From PHAA01 sp022706565 (GTDB lineage: Bacteria; Bacillota; Syntrophomonadia; Syntrophomonadales; Syntrophomonadaceae), in contig JAXGLD010000001.1 in assembly GCA_040769385.1 (NCBI GenBank), positions 310,001-374,000 on the forward strand: DNA of 64,000 bases. The letters are read 5' to 3'. Numbering within the stretch: the first letter of the stretch is position 1; the number at the start of each line of letters is the position of its first letter. The position numbers and the translations under genes were made by a program. The notes beneath the pieces were generated by a model, which worked only from the letters and a program-made list of their open reading frames with translations, searched no databases and was not told where the DNA came from. Positions 48,902 to 58,623 of this stretch are shown in pieces.

Positions 48902-48938
48902 AAAAAATCTCTGTCCAGACCAGTGTGTCCGTCAGAGA
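48902..48938 (-). terminator. Intrinsic terminator after ispF
   Basis: Stem TCTCTG/CAGAGA (48908-48938) with additional inner GGAC/GGTC-type pairing, followed by six T residues on the minus strand, 15 bp after the ispF stop. Confidence 0.7.
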
Positions 48939-48952
48939 GTAAAGGGATGGCT

Positions 48953-49444
48953 TTAGCTAATGCTCTCTATCAATGCTATTGCTTGGGAGGCGATACCCTC
49001 ACCCCGCCCTGCAAATCCTAATCCTTCTGTGGTGGTAGCTTTAATGCTAATCTGTTCCGGCTCTATGATCAGAGTTTGGGCCAATTTAGCCCGCATGGCC
49101 GGAATATAAGCTGCCAGTTTCGGCCTCTGGGCGATTATTGTGCAATCGACGTTTATAATTCTCCAACCCACATCCATAAGCAATTGTCTTACTTTTTCCA
49201 GCAAGCGACAGCTGTCGATATCCTTATATTCCTCCGCCGTATCGGGAAAATGACCGCCTATATCACCCAATGCGGCTGCTCCCAGAAGGGCGTCACATAT
49301 GGCATGAATCAATACATCCGCATCGGAATGACCCAGCAAGCCCATCTCAAAGGGGATGTCCATCCCTCCCAAGACCAACCGGCGCCCTTCGACCAAGCGG
49401 TGGACATCATAGCCGGAGCCTATCCGCAAAGATCGTGCCGTCAT
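48953..49444 (-). CDS. ispF: 2-C-methyl-D-erythritol 2,4-cyclodiphosphate synthase
   Basis: MEP-pathway enzyme forming the cyclodiphosphate. It has 163 residues, with the zinc-site signature GYDVHRLVEGRRLVLGG (Asp/His), GLLGHSDADVLIHAICDALLGAAALGDIG, and FPDTAEEYKDIDS. It lies one base after ispD, as a pair with successive pathway steps. Confidence 0.97.
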   Translation of the reverse strand: MTARSLRIGSGYDVHRLVEGRRLVLGGMDIPFEMGLLGHSDADVLIHAICDALLGAAALGDIGGHFPDTAEEYKDIDSCRLLEKVRQLLMDVGWRIINVDCTIIAQRPKLAAYIPAMRAKLAQTLIIEPEQISIKATTTEGLGFAGRGEGIASQAIALIESIS

Positions 49445-49445
49445 A

Positions 49446-50141
49446 TTAGACTCTGCCCCTTAGCAGCGCTTCCGCCACTATCATGTCCTGGGGCGTAGTT
49501 ATCTTAATATTGTTGTAATCACCGGGAACGATCTTGACGCGGCCTATATAACGTTCGAAAAGTGACGCGTCATCGGTTCCCAGGAACTCTTCCTCCCGAG
49601 CCTCCCGATAGGCTGTAACCAACTCAGTGTAGTTAAAGACTTGGGGCGTCTGTATGGCATATACCGAGGTTCGATCCAAAGTCTGGCGCACAAAGCCATC
49701 CCTGTCCCCCAATTTGACAGTATCCCGGCTAGCTATGCCGGGAATGGCTGCACCCCATTCCCGGGCTTCGGCCAGCAACCGTGTCAATACTTCCGCAGAC
49801 AACACCGGCCGTGCTCCGTCATGCACAGCCACCAGGTCAGTGTCTGCTCCCAGTTGTTGCAGCCCAGCCCAAACAGAATCTTGTCTTTCCTGACCTCCTG
49901 GAACAACTGCGGCCACCTTATTAAACTTAAATCGTTTAATAATTTCTTCTTTACAATAGTCAACCTCATCCCGGGCACAAACCACCACTATTTGGTTGAC
50001 TACTGGAAGTTTCTCAAAGAAGTCCAGGGAATACGATAAGACCGGTGCCCCTTTTAGAAGCATGTACTGCTTGTTGGTAGTAGTCCCCATACGGCTGCCT
50101 TTACCAGCCGCCGCAATAACAACCCGAAGGTTGTCAACCAT
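49446..50141 (-). CDS. ispD: 2-C-methyl-D-erythritol 4-phosphate cytidylyltransferase
   Basis: Transfers CMP to methylerythritol phosphate. It has 231 residues. The nucleotide-binding loop AAAGKGSRMGTTTNKQYMLLKG and the VAVHDGARPVLS motif are diagnostic, and the substrate-binding segment SRDTVKLG is present. The 5' end overlaps the PIN/TRAM gene by 8 bp. Confidence 0.97.
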   Translation of the reverse strand: MVDNLRVVIAAAGKGSRMGTTTNKQYMLLKGAPVLSYSLDFFEKLPVVNQIVVVCARDEVDYCKEEIIKRFKFNKVAAVVPGGQERQDSVWAGLQQLGADTDLVAVHDGARPVLSAEVLTRLLAEAREWGAAIPGIASRDTVKLGDRDGFVRQTLDRTSVYAIQTPQVFNYTELVTAYREAREEEFLGTDDASLFERYIGRVKIVPGDYNNIKITTPQDMIVAEALLRGRV

Positions 50142-51249
50142 ACATATTCACCTCTTGCAATGTTTCACCCGACAAGCTGGTTTTCCCGATACCAGCACTC
50201 CGCTCTTCCCTCATCTTGCGGCTGAATATCATCCGGCCGGCGGCGGTTTGGAATACACTGGTCACCATAACTTCCAGGTTATGGCCTATTTCCATTTGTG
50301 CATCCTCGACCACTACCATCGTACCGTCTTCCAGGTAGCCGACCCCTTGTCCGGGTTCCTTGCCTTCCTTTAATATATTAATATACATGGTTTCACCGGG
50401 ATAGACAACAACCTTAACCGCATTGGTCAACTCGTTTATGTTCAATACCTTAATACCGTGTAATTCTGCGACTTTGTTGAGATTAAAGTCGTTGGTTATT
50501 ATACTTGCGTGCAACCTTTTGCATAATCTAACTAGTTTCATGTCAACTTCCTTTTCTTCACTGACTTCACTATCGATAATGCGAATACTGATGGCTGGGT
50601 CTTTCTGCATCTTGGATAGAAGGTCAAGGCCACGACGCCCTTTACTGCGACGCAGATTATCAGATGAGTCAGCAATATGCTGCAGTTCCTCAATAACAAA
50701 CACCGGCACCATCAGCGTACCTTCCAGGAACTTGCTTTGGCATACATCATAGATGCGTCCATCGATGATCGCACTGGTATCCAATATTTTGTTTAGCTCG
50801 TCATGTTTTTCAGTGTAACGATCCGACCCGGTCAGTTGCCTGGGTAACATTTTCCAGACGTCCGCAGCCCTCCGGCTGCCGATTTTCATCCCCAGGTAAC
50901 CGCACAAAACAAAGGTGATGATGGTTAAATAATTGCCTGCACCGCGCATTGCCGAAAGAGGGTAAGCGCTCAGTAATCCCACCAGAGCCCCGATTATCAA
51001 TCCGGCACTGCCGCATAACAACACTTCGATCGAGGTGTTGTCCAGCCAGCGGTTAAGAATTGCAATACCTCGGGCCAACAAATCCAATAAAAGCTTCCCC
51101 GAAATATAGAACAGCACACAGATAAGTACTCCGGCCCCAATCTGCCAGACAACTCCTAAAGCCCAATACTTCATCAACGAATAACTCCCCCATAAACCTG
51201 CCAGAACTCCAAACAGTATCAACTGCCACGAAATGAATCTATTTTTCAT
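50134..51249 (-). CDS. PIN/TRAM domain membrane protein (YacL family)
   Basis: 371 residues. Four transmembrane segments (about 7-25, 33-55, 75-95, 107-122) precede a PIN nuclease-like domain (from about 150). The acidic-site motifs are LDTSAIIDGRI, EELQHIAD, and TNDFNLNKVA. A C-terminal TRAM domain (about 290-340) follows: PGETMYINILKEGKEPGQGVGYLEDGT. Firmicutes often encode it next to ispD, radA and disA. It is presumed to be an RNase, but its targets are unknown. Confidence 0.9.
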   Translation of the reverse strand: MKNRFISWQLILFGVLAGLWGSYSLMKYWALGVVWQIGAGVLICVLFYISGKLLLDLLARGIAILNRWLDNTSIEVLLCGSAGLIIGALVGLLSAYPLSAMRGAGNYLTIITFVLCGYLGMKIGSRRAADVWKMLPRQLTGSDRYTEKHDELNKILDTSAIIDGRIYDVCQSKFLEGTLMVPVFVIEELQHIADSSDNLRRSKGRRGLDLLSKMQKDPAISIRIIDSEVSEEKEVDMKLVRLCKRLHASIITNDFNLNKVAELHGIKVLNINELTNAVKVVVYPGETMYINILKEGKEPGQGVGYLEDGTMVVVEDAQMEIGHNLEVMVTSVFQTAAGRMIFSRKMREERSAGIGKTSLSGETLQEVNMYG

Positions 51250-51397
51250 TTAAGAAATCACCTCCTGATAATATCATTCTAGAAAATGGCAACTATTATA
51301 CTTAACAGAAGAATTATGGTAGTTCGACCATAAAACAAGCGGTCAGCTCCCTCTCGGAACCTACCGCAATATATTAACAAACGAACTGCGGGCGTAA

Positions 51398-51427
51398 TTG
51401 ACAAGGCATTTGGGCTAAGACTATAAT
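51398..51427 (+). promoter_or_regulatory. Consensus SigA promoter for the gene at 51473
   Basis: -35 TTGACA (51398-51403), 18-bp spacer, -10 TATAAT (51422-51427), both perfect. It lies 45 bp before the start codon on the plus strand. Confidence 0.85.
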
Positions 51428-51472
51428 TATCTTTAGCTGAATGGCGTAGATACGGGGGGGAGAAAGCATTTT

Positions 51473-51871
51473 ATGAAAGACCTGATATGTGATGAGTTTC
51501 AGAATACAGTCGGAGACCTCCTAATAAGACACCATAGTTTAATAGATGTTCTCAGTAAACTGTCTGAATGCAATAGCCGGGTGAATCGATCGGTTATTAA
51601 AGCTGTAACTGATTGCGGATGTGTATGTATTGAAGCCAAAAAAGTCGATATACCGGAGCACCTGGAGTCCGTAGCCGAGTTGAAAGCCTGTTTGGACAGC
51701 CATCTTCGCGGGAATTTGTGCCCCAAGTGCAATGAAGTGATCATGTGCGAAATGGGTAAACTTTTATTCTATACTGCTGCTCTGTGCAATATCCTGGATA
51801 TAAATCTTTATGACGTATTTATCAAGGAAAACAAAAAAGCCCATGCACTGGGCTATTTCAATATGACTTGA
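51473..51871 (+). CDS. Conserved small protein of MazG-like character, function unknown
   Basis: 132 residues, plus strand, with GGGGGGAG before the ATG. The C-terminal part (EMGKLLFYTAALCNILDINLYDVF) recalls the helical core of MazG-type nucleotide pyrophosphohydrolases. There is a CGCVC motif (about residue 48-52) and a CPKC pair (about 83-86) that could bind metal. Similar proteins are known in other Clostridia without an assigned function. It has its own consensus promoter and terminator, and is convergent with disA. Confidence 0.8.
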   Translation: MKDLICDEFQNTVGDLLIRHHSLIDVLSKLSECNSRVNRSVIKAVTDCGCVCIEAKKVDIPEHLESVAELKACLDSHLRGNLCPKCNEVIMCEMGKLLFYTAALCNILDINLYDVFIKENKKAHALGYFNMT

Positions 51872-51890
51872 TATTCATCTGGACTCTTTA

Positions 51891-51918
51891 GAAACCGCCC
51901 GGTGGCGGTTTCTTTTTT
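51891..51918 (+). terminator. Intrinsic terminator for the gene at 51473
   Basis: A 9-bp perfect stem (GAAACCGCC/GGCGGTTTC) with a CGGT tetraloop is followed by TTTTTT on the plus strand, 20 bp after the stop codon. A textbook structure. Confidence 0.93.
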
Positions 51919-52009
51919 GCCCTGAGCCAAGAGCATTATTGCCTCCGATTCATCATAACCGCTCGGTATTAAGCATGAAGGCCTCGCGTGACATATCCAC
52001 CGGGGTTGA

Positions 52010-53086
52010 TTATACCATATACTCCAATAAGAACTGTTCTCGCATTCTCATTAGGCCATTCTTAATGGATCTGGCTCGGACCTCGCCAATTCCCTCCACT
52101 TCATCAAGTTCCTCTATGGTAGCCCGTAGGATCCTGCTTAGGACCTTGAAGCGCTCCACCAGATTCTCTATTATCGCCGGGGGTATGCGCGGGATCTTGT
52201 TTAGCATGCGGTACCCGTGGGGTGCAGCCTGTTGCTCCAGATGGGCACTGGTAGTCCCGAGGCCAAGACTCTTCATTAAGAATAAGGAATCCGATATATC
52301 ATCTTCATAGGCTCGGCGCACCCCGCTTAGAATCTCGGCCGGGGTTTTCTCTTTTGTATTGCAATAATCCTTGATGATTAAGGTCGCCTCTTCCTGAACA
52401 TTGGCAACCATCTCCTCCAACTGCATCTTGACCAGACGACCTTCCCTGCCTAGTTCGCTTATGTAATTCTCAATCTCAGCGGCGATATTCAATACTTTTA
52501 TACAACGGTGAAGCACGCTGCACACCTCTCCGGTTGTAACCAATTCTTCAAATTCCAGTCCCCCGAGATGCTGCAAATCGCGACTCAGTACATTGCGGTA
52601 TTTTTCCAGGGTTTGAAGGGCCTGGTTAGCTTGCACCAGAATGGTAGCGATATCCCGTAGTATAAAACTTGAATTCTCTTGAAAAAGGGTCACCACTTGA
52701 CGACGTTGGGATATCGCCACTACCAGTTCCCCCGTCTGCATGGCTACTCTCTCCGCGGTGCGGTGGCGAATACCAGTTTCTTTGGAGGGGAGATTGGGAT
52801 TGGGGTCCAACTGGGCGTTGACTCTTAGTATTCGGCTGGCGTCATGGTTGGTAATAATTGCACCGTCCATTTTAGCCAACTCATACAGGCGGGCCGGGGT
52901 GAACTCACAATCGATGTGGAATCCGCCGCTGGCTATACCCATGACTTCAGGCGAGTCCCCTACCACAATAAGGGCCCCGGTCTTGGCCTGGATAACATTC
53001 TCGATACCTTGGCGAAAATCAGTCCCTGGCGCCAGCATCTGCAGGGATTTGCGGAATCGCACCCTGAAAATATCTTCTACCACCAT
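52010..53086 (-). CDS. disA: DNA integrity scanning protein, diadenylate cyclase DisA
   Basis: Makes c-di-AMP and scans DNA for branched structures. The ATG at 53086 overlaps the radA stop by one base (TAATG) and follows GGGGGG, giving 358 residues. The earlier in-frame ATG-region is inside radA and has no family support. The DAC domain carries DGA (74-76) and GIRHRT (105-110). A helical spine and a C-terminal HhH DNA-binding domain (IEELDEVEGIGEVRARSIKNG) follow. Confidence 0.96.
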   Translation of the reverse strand: MVVEDIFRVRFRKSLQMLAPGTDFRQGIENVIQAKTGALIVVGDSPEVMGIASGGFHIDCEFTPARLYELAKMDGAIITNHDASRILRVNAQLDPNPNLPSKETGIRHRTAERVAMQTGELVVAISQRRQVVTLFQENSSFILRDIATILVQANQALQTLEKYRNVLSRDLQHLGGLEFEELVTTGEVCSVLHRCIKVLNIAAEIENYISELGREGRLVKMQLEEMVANVQEEATLIIKDYCNTKEKTPAEILSGVRRAYEDDISDSLFLMKSLGLGTTSAHLEQQAAPHGYRMLNKIPRIPPAIIENLVERFKVLSRILRATIEELDEVEGIGEVRARSIKNGLMRMREQFLLEYMV

Positions 53087-54447
53087 TAACCCCCCATAAC
53101 CATTTCTATGAAATAGTCCAGATTCTTTACTCCCATTAATGCCAGTGGTCTGCACCCGGCTTCATCACACTTGCTTCCCGCTGGAACGGCTGCGTTTTTA
53201 TAGCCCAACCTTTCAATTTCCTTAAGTCGAGCATCCAGGAACGGCACCGCCCGTATTTCACCGGAGAGAGCCAATTCCCCCAGATAAACCATATCCAAGG
53301 GCAGCGGCCGCTCCCGATAACTTGAGAGGATAGCCGCTGCAATTCCTAAGTCTATAGCGGGATCACGCAGAAATACACCCCCAGTTACCTTGAGGTAGAC
53401 ATCGCATGCCGATAGGTTTATCCCCCGTCTTTTTTCCAGAACCGCAATAATCAGGGATAAGCGATTCTGATCTATTCCCGAGGCCATCCGCCGCGCATAC
53501 CCTGGATTGCCCGGTGCTACCAGAGCTTGTATTTCTATGAGCAGCGGGCGGCTGCCTTCAAAAGCAGCTACCACGGCACTACCGCTGACGGTAGGGTCTT
53601 TGCAGCTGAGAAATACCGATGAGGGATCAGTTACCTCGCGAAGTCCTAACCCGCTCATTTCCAGCAATCCAATCTCATCCGTAGCACCAAAGCGGTTTTT
53701 CACGCCTCGCAGCAACCTGAAAGGAAAATGTTTTTCGCCCTCGAAATATATGACCACATCTACCATATGCTCCAAGACTTTAGGCCCTGCCAAGGCACCA
53801 TCCTTGGTCACATGACCGACAACAAAAAAAACCCGCTCGCTTTTCTTGGCCATATCTGTGATTTTGGCAGTGCACTCACGTAATTGTGAAACACTCCCAG
53901 GGACAGAGGATAAGTTATCCGAATAAACGGTTTGGATAGAATCTATAATCACCAGATCCGGAGACAGCTCGGCCAGATAGGTGTCGAGACAGTCGATATT
54001 CTGGTCGTTCAAAAAATATATATTGGGATTATCAATATTCAATCGACTCGCACGGAGTTTAATCTGTCCGGCTGACTCTTCCCCTGACAGATAGAGCACC
54101 TTTCTGCCCAGCCGCCCAATCCGGTCTGCTACCTGCAGGAGAAGCGTCGATTTGCCGATCCCAGGATCTCCCCCCAACAAAACGATGGATCCGGGGACCA
54201 TGCCTCCGCCCAAAACCCTGTCGAATTCACCGATTCCACTGCTATAACGATGCATCTGCATCTGAGAGATCTCGGTTAGAGCAATGGGTTTGGCTGTTGC
54301 TCTAACCTTTGCATTGAGTGATTGCCGGGGTGTTAAAACTTCCTCTGTCAAGCTGTTCCATTTCCCACATCCCGGGCATCTGCCCAACCATTTGAGAGAT
54401 TCATATCCACAGTCGCTGCAGATGAACCTGGAAGTGTTTTTTGCCAT
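53086..54447 (-). CDS. radA: DNA repair protein RadA
   Basis: RecA-like/Lon-like branch-migration ATPase. It has 453 residues. The N-terminal zinc finger has Cys10, 13, 24 and 27; Walker A is GGDPGIGKST (92-101). The RadA-specific KNRFG motif is in LRGVKNRFGATDE, and the Lon-like C-terminal domain follows. It lies 51 bp after clpC and is coupled to disA by TAATG. Confidence 0.97.
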   Translation of the reverse strand: MAKNTSRFICSDCGYESLKWLGRCPGCGKWNSLTEEVLTPRQSLNAKVRATAKPIALTEISQMQMHRYSSGIGEFDRVLGGGMVPGSIVLLGGDPGIGKSTLLLQVADRIGRLGRKVLYLSGEESAGQIKLRASRLNIDNPNIYFLNDQNIDCLDTYLAELSPDLVIIDSIQTVYSDNLSSVPGSVSQLRECTAKITDMAKKSERVFFVVGHVTKDGALAGPKVLEHMVDVVIYFEGEKHFPFRLLRGVKNRFGATDEIGLLEMSGLGLREVTDPSSVFLSCKDPTVSGSAVVAAFEGSRPLLIEIQALVAPGNPGYARRMASGIDQNRLSLIIAVLEKRRGINLSACDVYLKVTGGVFLRDPAIDLGIAAAILSSYRERPLPLDMVYLGELALSGEIRAVPFLDARLKEIERLGYKNAAVPAGSKCDEAGCRPLALMGVKNLDYFIEMVMGG

Positions 54448-54498
54448 AGTGTTACCTCATGAAATCGTTATTAATGCAGCTTTTACTAGCGAGGATGG

Positions 54499-56994
54499 TC
54501 AAGAACACGGTATTTTCTGTTGCCTGACTACGATCTTGCCGTTCTCGGCATCTACCAGAATTTTATCTCCGGGCTGAACCGTCTTTTTGATTATCTCTTC
54601 CGACAAAGCGTCTTCCACCATCTTCTGAATAGCTCTCTTCAACGGACGAGCGCCATAATTCGGATCATAACCTTCCTTCATGATCAATTGTTTGGCGGCT
54701 GTGGTAACATCCATGCCGAAACCGTTTTCCTTGGTACGTTGTATCAACTCTTGGAGCAGAAGGTCGATTATCTTCTCCATTTCTTTATCGGTGAGACTGT
54801 GGAAGACTATGATCTCATCGATTCGGTTAAGAAACTCAGGTCGGAAAGTATGCTTCATCTGCTCCATGACCCGGTCTTTCATCTTCTCATAATTGTCAGC
54901 TTCATCTGCCACCCGCTGGAAACCCAGGGTCAGGTTTTTGAACAAGCTCTCGGCCCCCACATTGGAAGTCATAATGATGATGGTATTGCGGAAATCAACG
55001 GTTCGTCCCTGGCCATCCGTCAACCTCCCATCTTCCAGAACCTGGAGAAGAATGTTAAACACATCGGGATGGGCTTTCTCTATCTCATCCAGCAAGATAA
55101 CCGAATATGGTTTCCGCCTTACCTTTTCGGTCAATTGTCCACCCTCATCGTAACCTACATAACCGGGTGGTGAGCCAATCATCCGCGCAACCGCATGTTT
55201 CTCCATATACTCCGACATATCCAACCTTATCACCGATTCTTCACTAGCAAACATGGCTTCAGCCAAAGCCCGAGCCAACTCAGTCTTGCCTACCCCGGTG
55301 GGTCCTAGAAAAACAAACGATCCTATTGGCCGGTGGGGATTTTTCAATCCAGCCCGGGCGCGGCGCACTGCCTTGGCCACAGCCTCAACTGCCTCATCCT
55401 GCCCCACAACCCGATTGTGTAGCACATCTTCCAGCTGGAGTAGTCTTTCCCCTTCTTCTAATGCTATCTTGCTTACCGGTATACTTGTCCATTGCGAAAT
55501 AATTTCTGCGATCTCCTCTTCTCCCACTACACCGGCCTGGACGCTGCGCTTGCTCATCCACTCTCGGCGCCGCGCATCGATCGTATCCTTAAGAGTCTGT
55601 TCCTGATCCCTCAATTGCGCAGCCTTTTCGTATTCCTGAGCATTTATGGCCTCTTCCTTTTCGTTGACGATTTCGACCAATTTGGCTTCCAATTCCTTCA
55701 CGTCGCTAGGCAGGACATAGTTGGCCAGGCGAACCCGGGAGCCCGCCTCATCAATCAGGTCTATAGCTTTGTCGGGCAGGAACCGATCGGTTATATAACG
55801 GGCTGACAACCGAACCGCACTCTCCAGGGCCTGATCGTTGATCTTAACCATGTGGTGGGCTTCGTAACGATCCCGCAACCCTTTCAGGATCTCGATGCTT
55901 TCTTCGATAGTGGGCTCATCGACCTGGATAGGTTGAAACCTTCGCTCGAGGGCAGCATCCTTCTCTATGTGTTTCCTATATTCATTCAGGGTGGTTGCTC
56001 CTACACATTGAAATTCACCCCGCGCCAGAGAGGGTTTCAAAATATTGGCGGCATCAATAGCCCCTTCGGCTGCACCTGCTCCCACCAGGGTATGCAATTC
56101 ATCTATAAAAATAATGACGTCTCCAGCGTTTTTTATCTCATTGACTATCTTGGTCAGCCGATCCTCAAATTCGCCCCGGTATTTCGTGCCTGCAATCATA
56201 GAGGATAAATCCAGGGAAATCACCCGTTTATGACTCAGGGTCTCCGGAACCTTATTCTCAAATATTATCTGGGCCAATCCTTCCACTATCGCTGTTTTGC
56301 CCACCCCTGGATCTCCTATCAGCACCGGATTGTTCTTGGTGCGACGGGATAATATCTGCACTACCCGATCAATTTCCTTTTCCCGGCCGATTACCGGATC
56401 AAGGCGGCCTTCCCCGGCCTCTTTGGTTAGATCCCGGCTATACGCGTCCAGGGTGGGAGTCTTGCTGCGAGGCTTGCGGCTCTTTTGGTTGAACGGCGCC
56501 GCGCCCCCGGCAGAGTCAGATGTAGATTCGGAAGGTCCCGTACCTGACACGTCGCCTCCCAGCAACAACATAACTTGTTGGCGCAAGGCATCCAATTTAA
56601 CGCCCATCGATAAAAGCACCTGACTGGCCAACCCTTCTTCTTCCCGTAGGAGTGCGAGAAGAATATGCTCCGTTCCTACGTAATTGACACCCTGTAGACG
56701 CGCCTCGTCAAAGGAAAGATTAAACACCTTTTTTACCCTGGGGGTGATGGGTAAATCGCCCGCAGGTCCTTCCCCGGCACCCTCATCCCTGCCGATAAAT
56801 CGTTTTACTTCCTCCCGCACATTGGCCAGATCAATGCCCAGGTTTATCAACGCCCGGGCGCCCACACCTTCCCCCTCTCGCAGCAAACCCAGCAAGATAT
56901 GTTCGGTACCGATGGCTGGATGACCCATCTCCCTTGCTTCTTCCTGGGCATGGATGACGGTATTGCGGGCACGTTGAGTAAACTTTCTAAACAT
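54499..56994 (-). CDS. clpC: ATP-dependent Clp protease ATP-binding subunit ClpC
   Basis: AAA+ unfoldase of the ClpCP protease. It has 831 residues. An N-domain repeat pair (AIGTEHILLGLLREGEG and VGTEHILLALLREEEG) comes first. The first AAA domain has Walker A GDPGVGKT (227-234). The UVR-containing middle domain (about 440-475) follows, then the second AAA domain with GPTGVGKT (564-571). No ClpB-type long coiled coil is present, so it is ClpC. It abuts mcsB, and the operon is controlled by CtsR. Confidence 0.98.
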   Translation of the reverse strand: MFRKFTQRARNTVIHAQEEAREMGHPAIGTEHILLGLLREGEGVGARALINLGIDLANVREEVKRFIGRDEGAGEGPAGDLPITPRVKKVFNLSFDEARLQGVNYVGTEHILLALLREEEGLASQVLLSMGVKLDALRQQVMLLLGGDVSGTGPSESTSDSAGGAAPFNQKSRKPRSKTPTLDAYSRDLTKEAGEGRLDPVIGREKEIDRVVQILSRRTKNNPVLIGDPGVGKTAIVEGLAQIIFENKVPETLSHKRVISLDLSSMIAGTKYRGEFEDRLTKIVNEIKNAGDVIIFIDELHTLVGAGAAEGAIDAANILKPSLARGEFQCVGATTLNEYRKHIEKDAALERRFQPIQVDEPTIEESIEILKGLRDRYEAHHMVKINDQALESAVRLSARYITDRFLPDKAIDLIDEAGSRVRLANYVLPSDVKELEAKLVEIVNEKEEAINAQEYEKAAQLRDQEQTLKDTIDARRREWMSKRSVQAGVVGEEEIAEIISQWTSIPVSKIALEEGERLLQLEDVLHNRVVGQDEAVEAVAKAVRRARAGLKNPHRPIGSFVFLGPTGVGKTELARALAEAMFASEESVIRLDMSEYMEKHAVARMIGSPPGYVGYDEGGQLTEKVRRKPYSVILLDEIEKAHPDVFNILLQVLEDGRLTDGQGRTVDFRNTIIIMTSNVGAESLFKNLTLGFQRVADEADNYEKMKDRVMEQMKHTFRPEFLNRIDEIIVFHSLTDKEMEKIIDLLLQELIQRTKENGFGMDVTTAAKQLIMKEGYDPNYGARPLKRAIQKMVEDALSEEIIKKTVQPGDKILVDAENGKIVVRQQKIPCS

Positions 56995-58068
56995 CTAATC
57001 CGCCTCCTGACATGATAATTTCTGCTTGATGACCTCTGCTCTTAAGACGTCGCGCTGCAAGGCCTCCATAGGGTGCCCTCCTATTTTCTGCAGGTGGGCA
57101 GGTCGGATGGCCACCATTAATTGATTTAAGGCATAAATATTGATTCCCTTGATAATCTTTAAATCGATTCCCAATCTTAACAGCGAAAGCATTCTCATGG
57201 CTTCATCAGACCCAATCAAACGGGCGTTATTTAAGATGCCGTAAGCCCTTCCGATCTTGTCTTCCAGCTGGTATGGCATCTCTGCCATCAACCTCTCCCT
57301 GAGCTGAATCTCCTGTTCCACTATCTGCTCAGCGATTGTCTGCAGGTAATTATATATATCTTCCTCAGTCTGTCCTAAGGTGATTTGATTGGATATTTGA
57401 TAAAAGTTTCCCACCGGTTCGCTTCCTTCGCCATACAGACCACGGACCGCCAAACCCAGTTGACTCACATTCTGCAGCAGTTGATTGATCAAACCAGTCA
57501 TCTGCGCCGCCGGCAAGTGCAGCATTACTGAGGCCCGCATACCAGTCCCGACATTGGTTGGACATGCAGTCAGATACCCTCTGACTTCGTCAAATGCATA
57601 ATCGAGGGTCTGCTCCAATTCATCATCCAACTGTTGAGCCAAATCATGACATTCCTTCAGAGCCAACCCAGGCAACAGGCATTGAATACGTAAATGATCT
57701 TCTTCATTGATCATAACCGCCAACGACTTGTCTTCATTCAGCATTATACCCCGATGCCTTTCCCCCGAAGCAGCATGCTCGGGGCTGCAAAGATGTTTCT
57801 CGGTCAATGTCTGCCTGTCCAGAATATCCAGTTGGTCGAAGGTGAACAAGTGCATGGACCTAAGTAGCAATCCATCAGCCCCCTCATGGGCTGCTTGAAC
57901 GCTCTCCATGATCTCCATGCCTTTGGCTGTATCCAAAAGGTGGGGGAACGGTATACCGGATATATTGCGAGCCAGGCGCACCCGGCAGGAAATCGCTATA
58001 TCTCTACCGTCTGTCGGTATATTCATCCAATAAACGCTAGTCCCGCCCAACAAGTCATTCAGACTCAT
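56995..58068 (-). CDS. mcsB: Protein arginine kinase McsB
   Basis: Phosphorylates arginine residues, marking proteins for ClpCP degradation and inactivating CtsR. It has 357 residues of the ATP:guanido phosphotransferase family: ISCRVRLARNISGIPFP, the LTACPTNVGTGMRASVMLHLP motif with the catalytic-type Cys, and RAYGILNNARL. It lies 14 bp after mcsA, and its stop codon is adjacent to the clpC start. Confidence 0.97.
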   Translation of the reverse strand: MSLNDLLGGTSVYWMNIPTDGRDIAISCRVRLARNISGIPFPHLLDTAKGMEIMESVQAAHEGADGLLLRSMHLFTFDQLDILDRQTLTEKHLCSPEHAASGERHRGIMLNEDKSLAVMINEEDHLRIQCLLPGLALKECHDLAQQLDDELEQTLDYAFDEVRGYLTACPTNVGTGMRASVMLHLPAAQMTGLINQLLQNVSQLGLAVRGLYGEGSEPVGNFYQISNQITLGQTEEDIYNYLQTIAEQIVEQEIQLRERLMAEMPYQLEDKIGRAYGILNNARLIGSDEAMRMLSLLRLGIDLKIIKGINIYALNQLMVAIRPAHLQKIGGHPMEALQRDVLRAEVIKQKLSCQEAD

Positions 58069-58082
58069 ATCGGTAAACCTCC

Positions 58083-58586
58083 TTATGAGATCTCCTTTTC
58101 CAACTCTATAACCTGATCCCGTATCTGGGCTGCCAATTCATATTTTTCTTCTCTAACCGCCTCTTGGATCTGGCTTTTTAACGACTCAATCTGTTTTTTA
58201 ATCATTACCTTATGCCCACCCCGCACCGGTATCTTCCCTGAATGCTTGCTATTACCATGGATGCGGCGCAGGGAAGCTTCCATCTCCTGCTCATAAACTC
58301 GATAGCATTCACTGCAACCTAGCTTCCCCAACCGTTTGATATCCATGATAGTCATTCCGCACTGGGGACACTGGATCCTGGTATCAGGCAATTTTTCCTG
58401 CTTATATATAGAACTGAACATGCCGCCTAGAAAATTAGGTATGGAAAACTGGTTATTGACATCGAACAGGAGACTGCTCTTGTGGTAGGCGCATTGCTCA
58501 CATAAATGGCTCTCGATCTTTTCACCGTTGAAGACCTGGGTTACGTGTACCGTAGCCGTCCTTTCTTTGCATTCTTCACATAACAT
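58083..58586 (-). CDS. mcsA: McsA, zinc-finger activator of McsB
   Basis: Adaptor that activates the arginine kinase McsB. The ATG at 58586, with AACAGGAGG eight bases upstream, gives 167 residues beginning MLCEECKERTATVHVTQ. An open frame reaching 58676 overlaps the end of ctsR and is not supported. Four CxxC pairs (CEEC, CEQC, CPQC, CSEC) form two zinc ribbons, and a UVR motif (REEKYELAAQIRDQVIEL) ends the protein. Confidence 0.96.
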   Translation of the reverse strand: MLCEECKERTATVHVTQVFNGEKIESHLCEQCAYHKSSLLFDVNNQFSIPNFLGGMFSSIYKQEKLPDTRIQCPQCGMTIMDIKRLGKLGCSECYRVYEQEMEASLRRIHGNSKHSGKIPVRGGHKVMIKKQIESLKSQIQEAVREEKYELAAQIRDQVIELEKEIS

Positions 58587-58623
58587 ATTAATGCCTCCTG
58601 TTTTAATCAGATGGGAACGCGCT

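Noticed and set aside
53087..53155. Longer DisA starting inside radA
   Set aside because: The family start aligns at ATG 53086 in a TAATG junction with a G-rich SD; the extension is the radA coding end in another frame.
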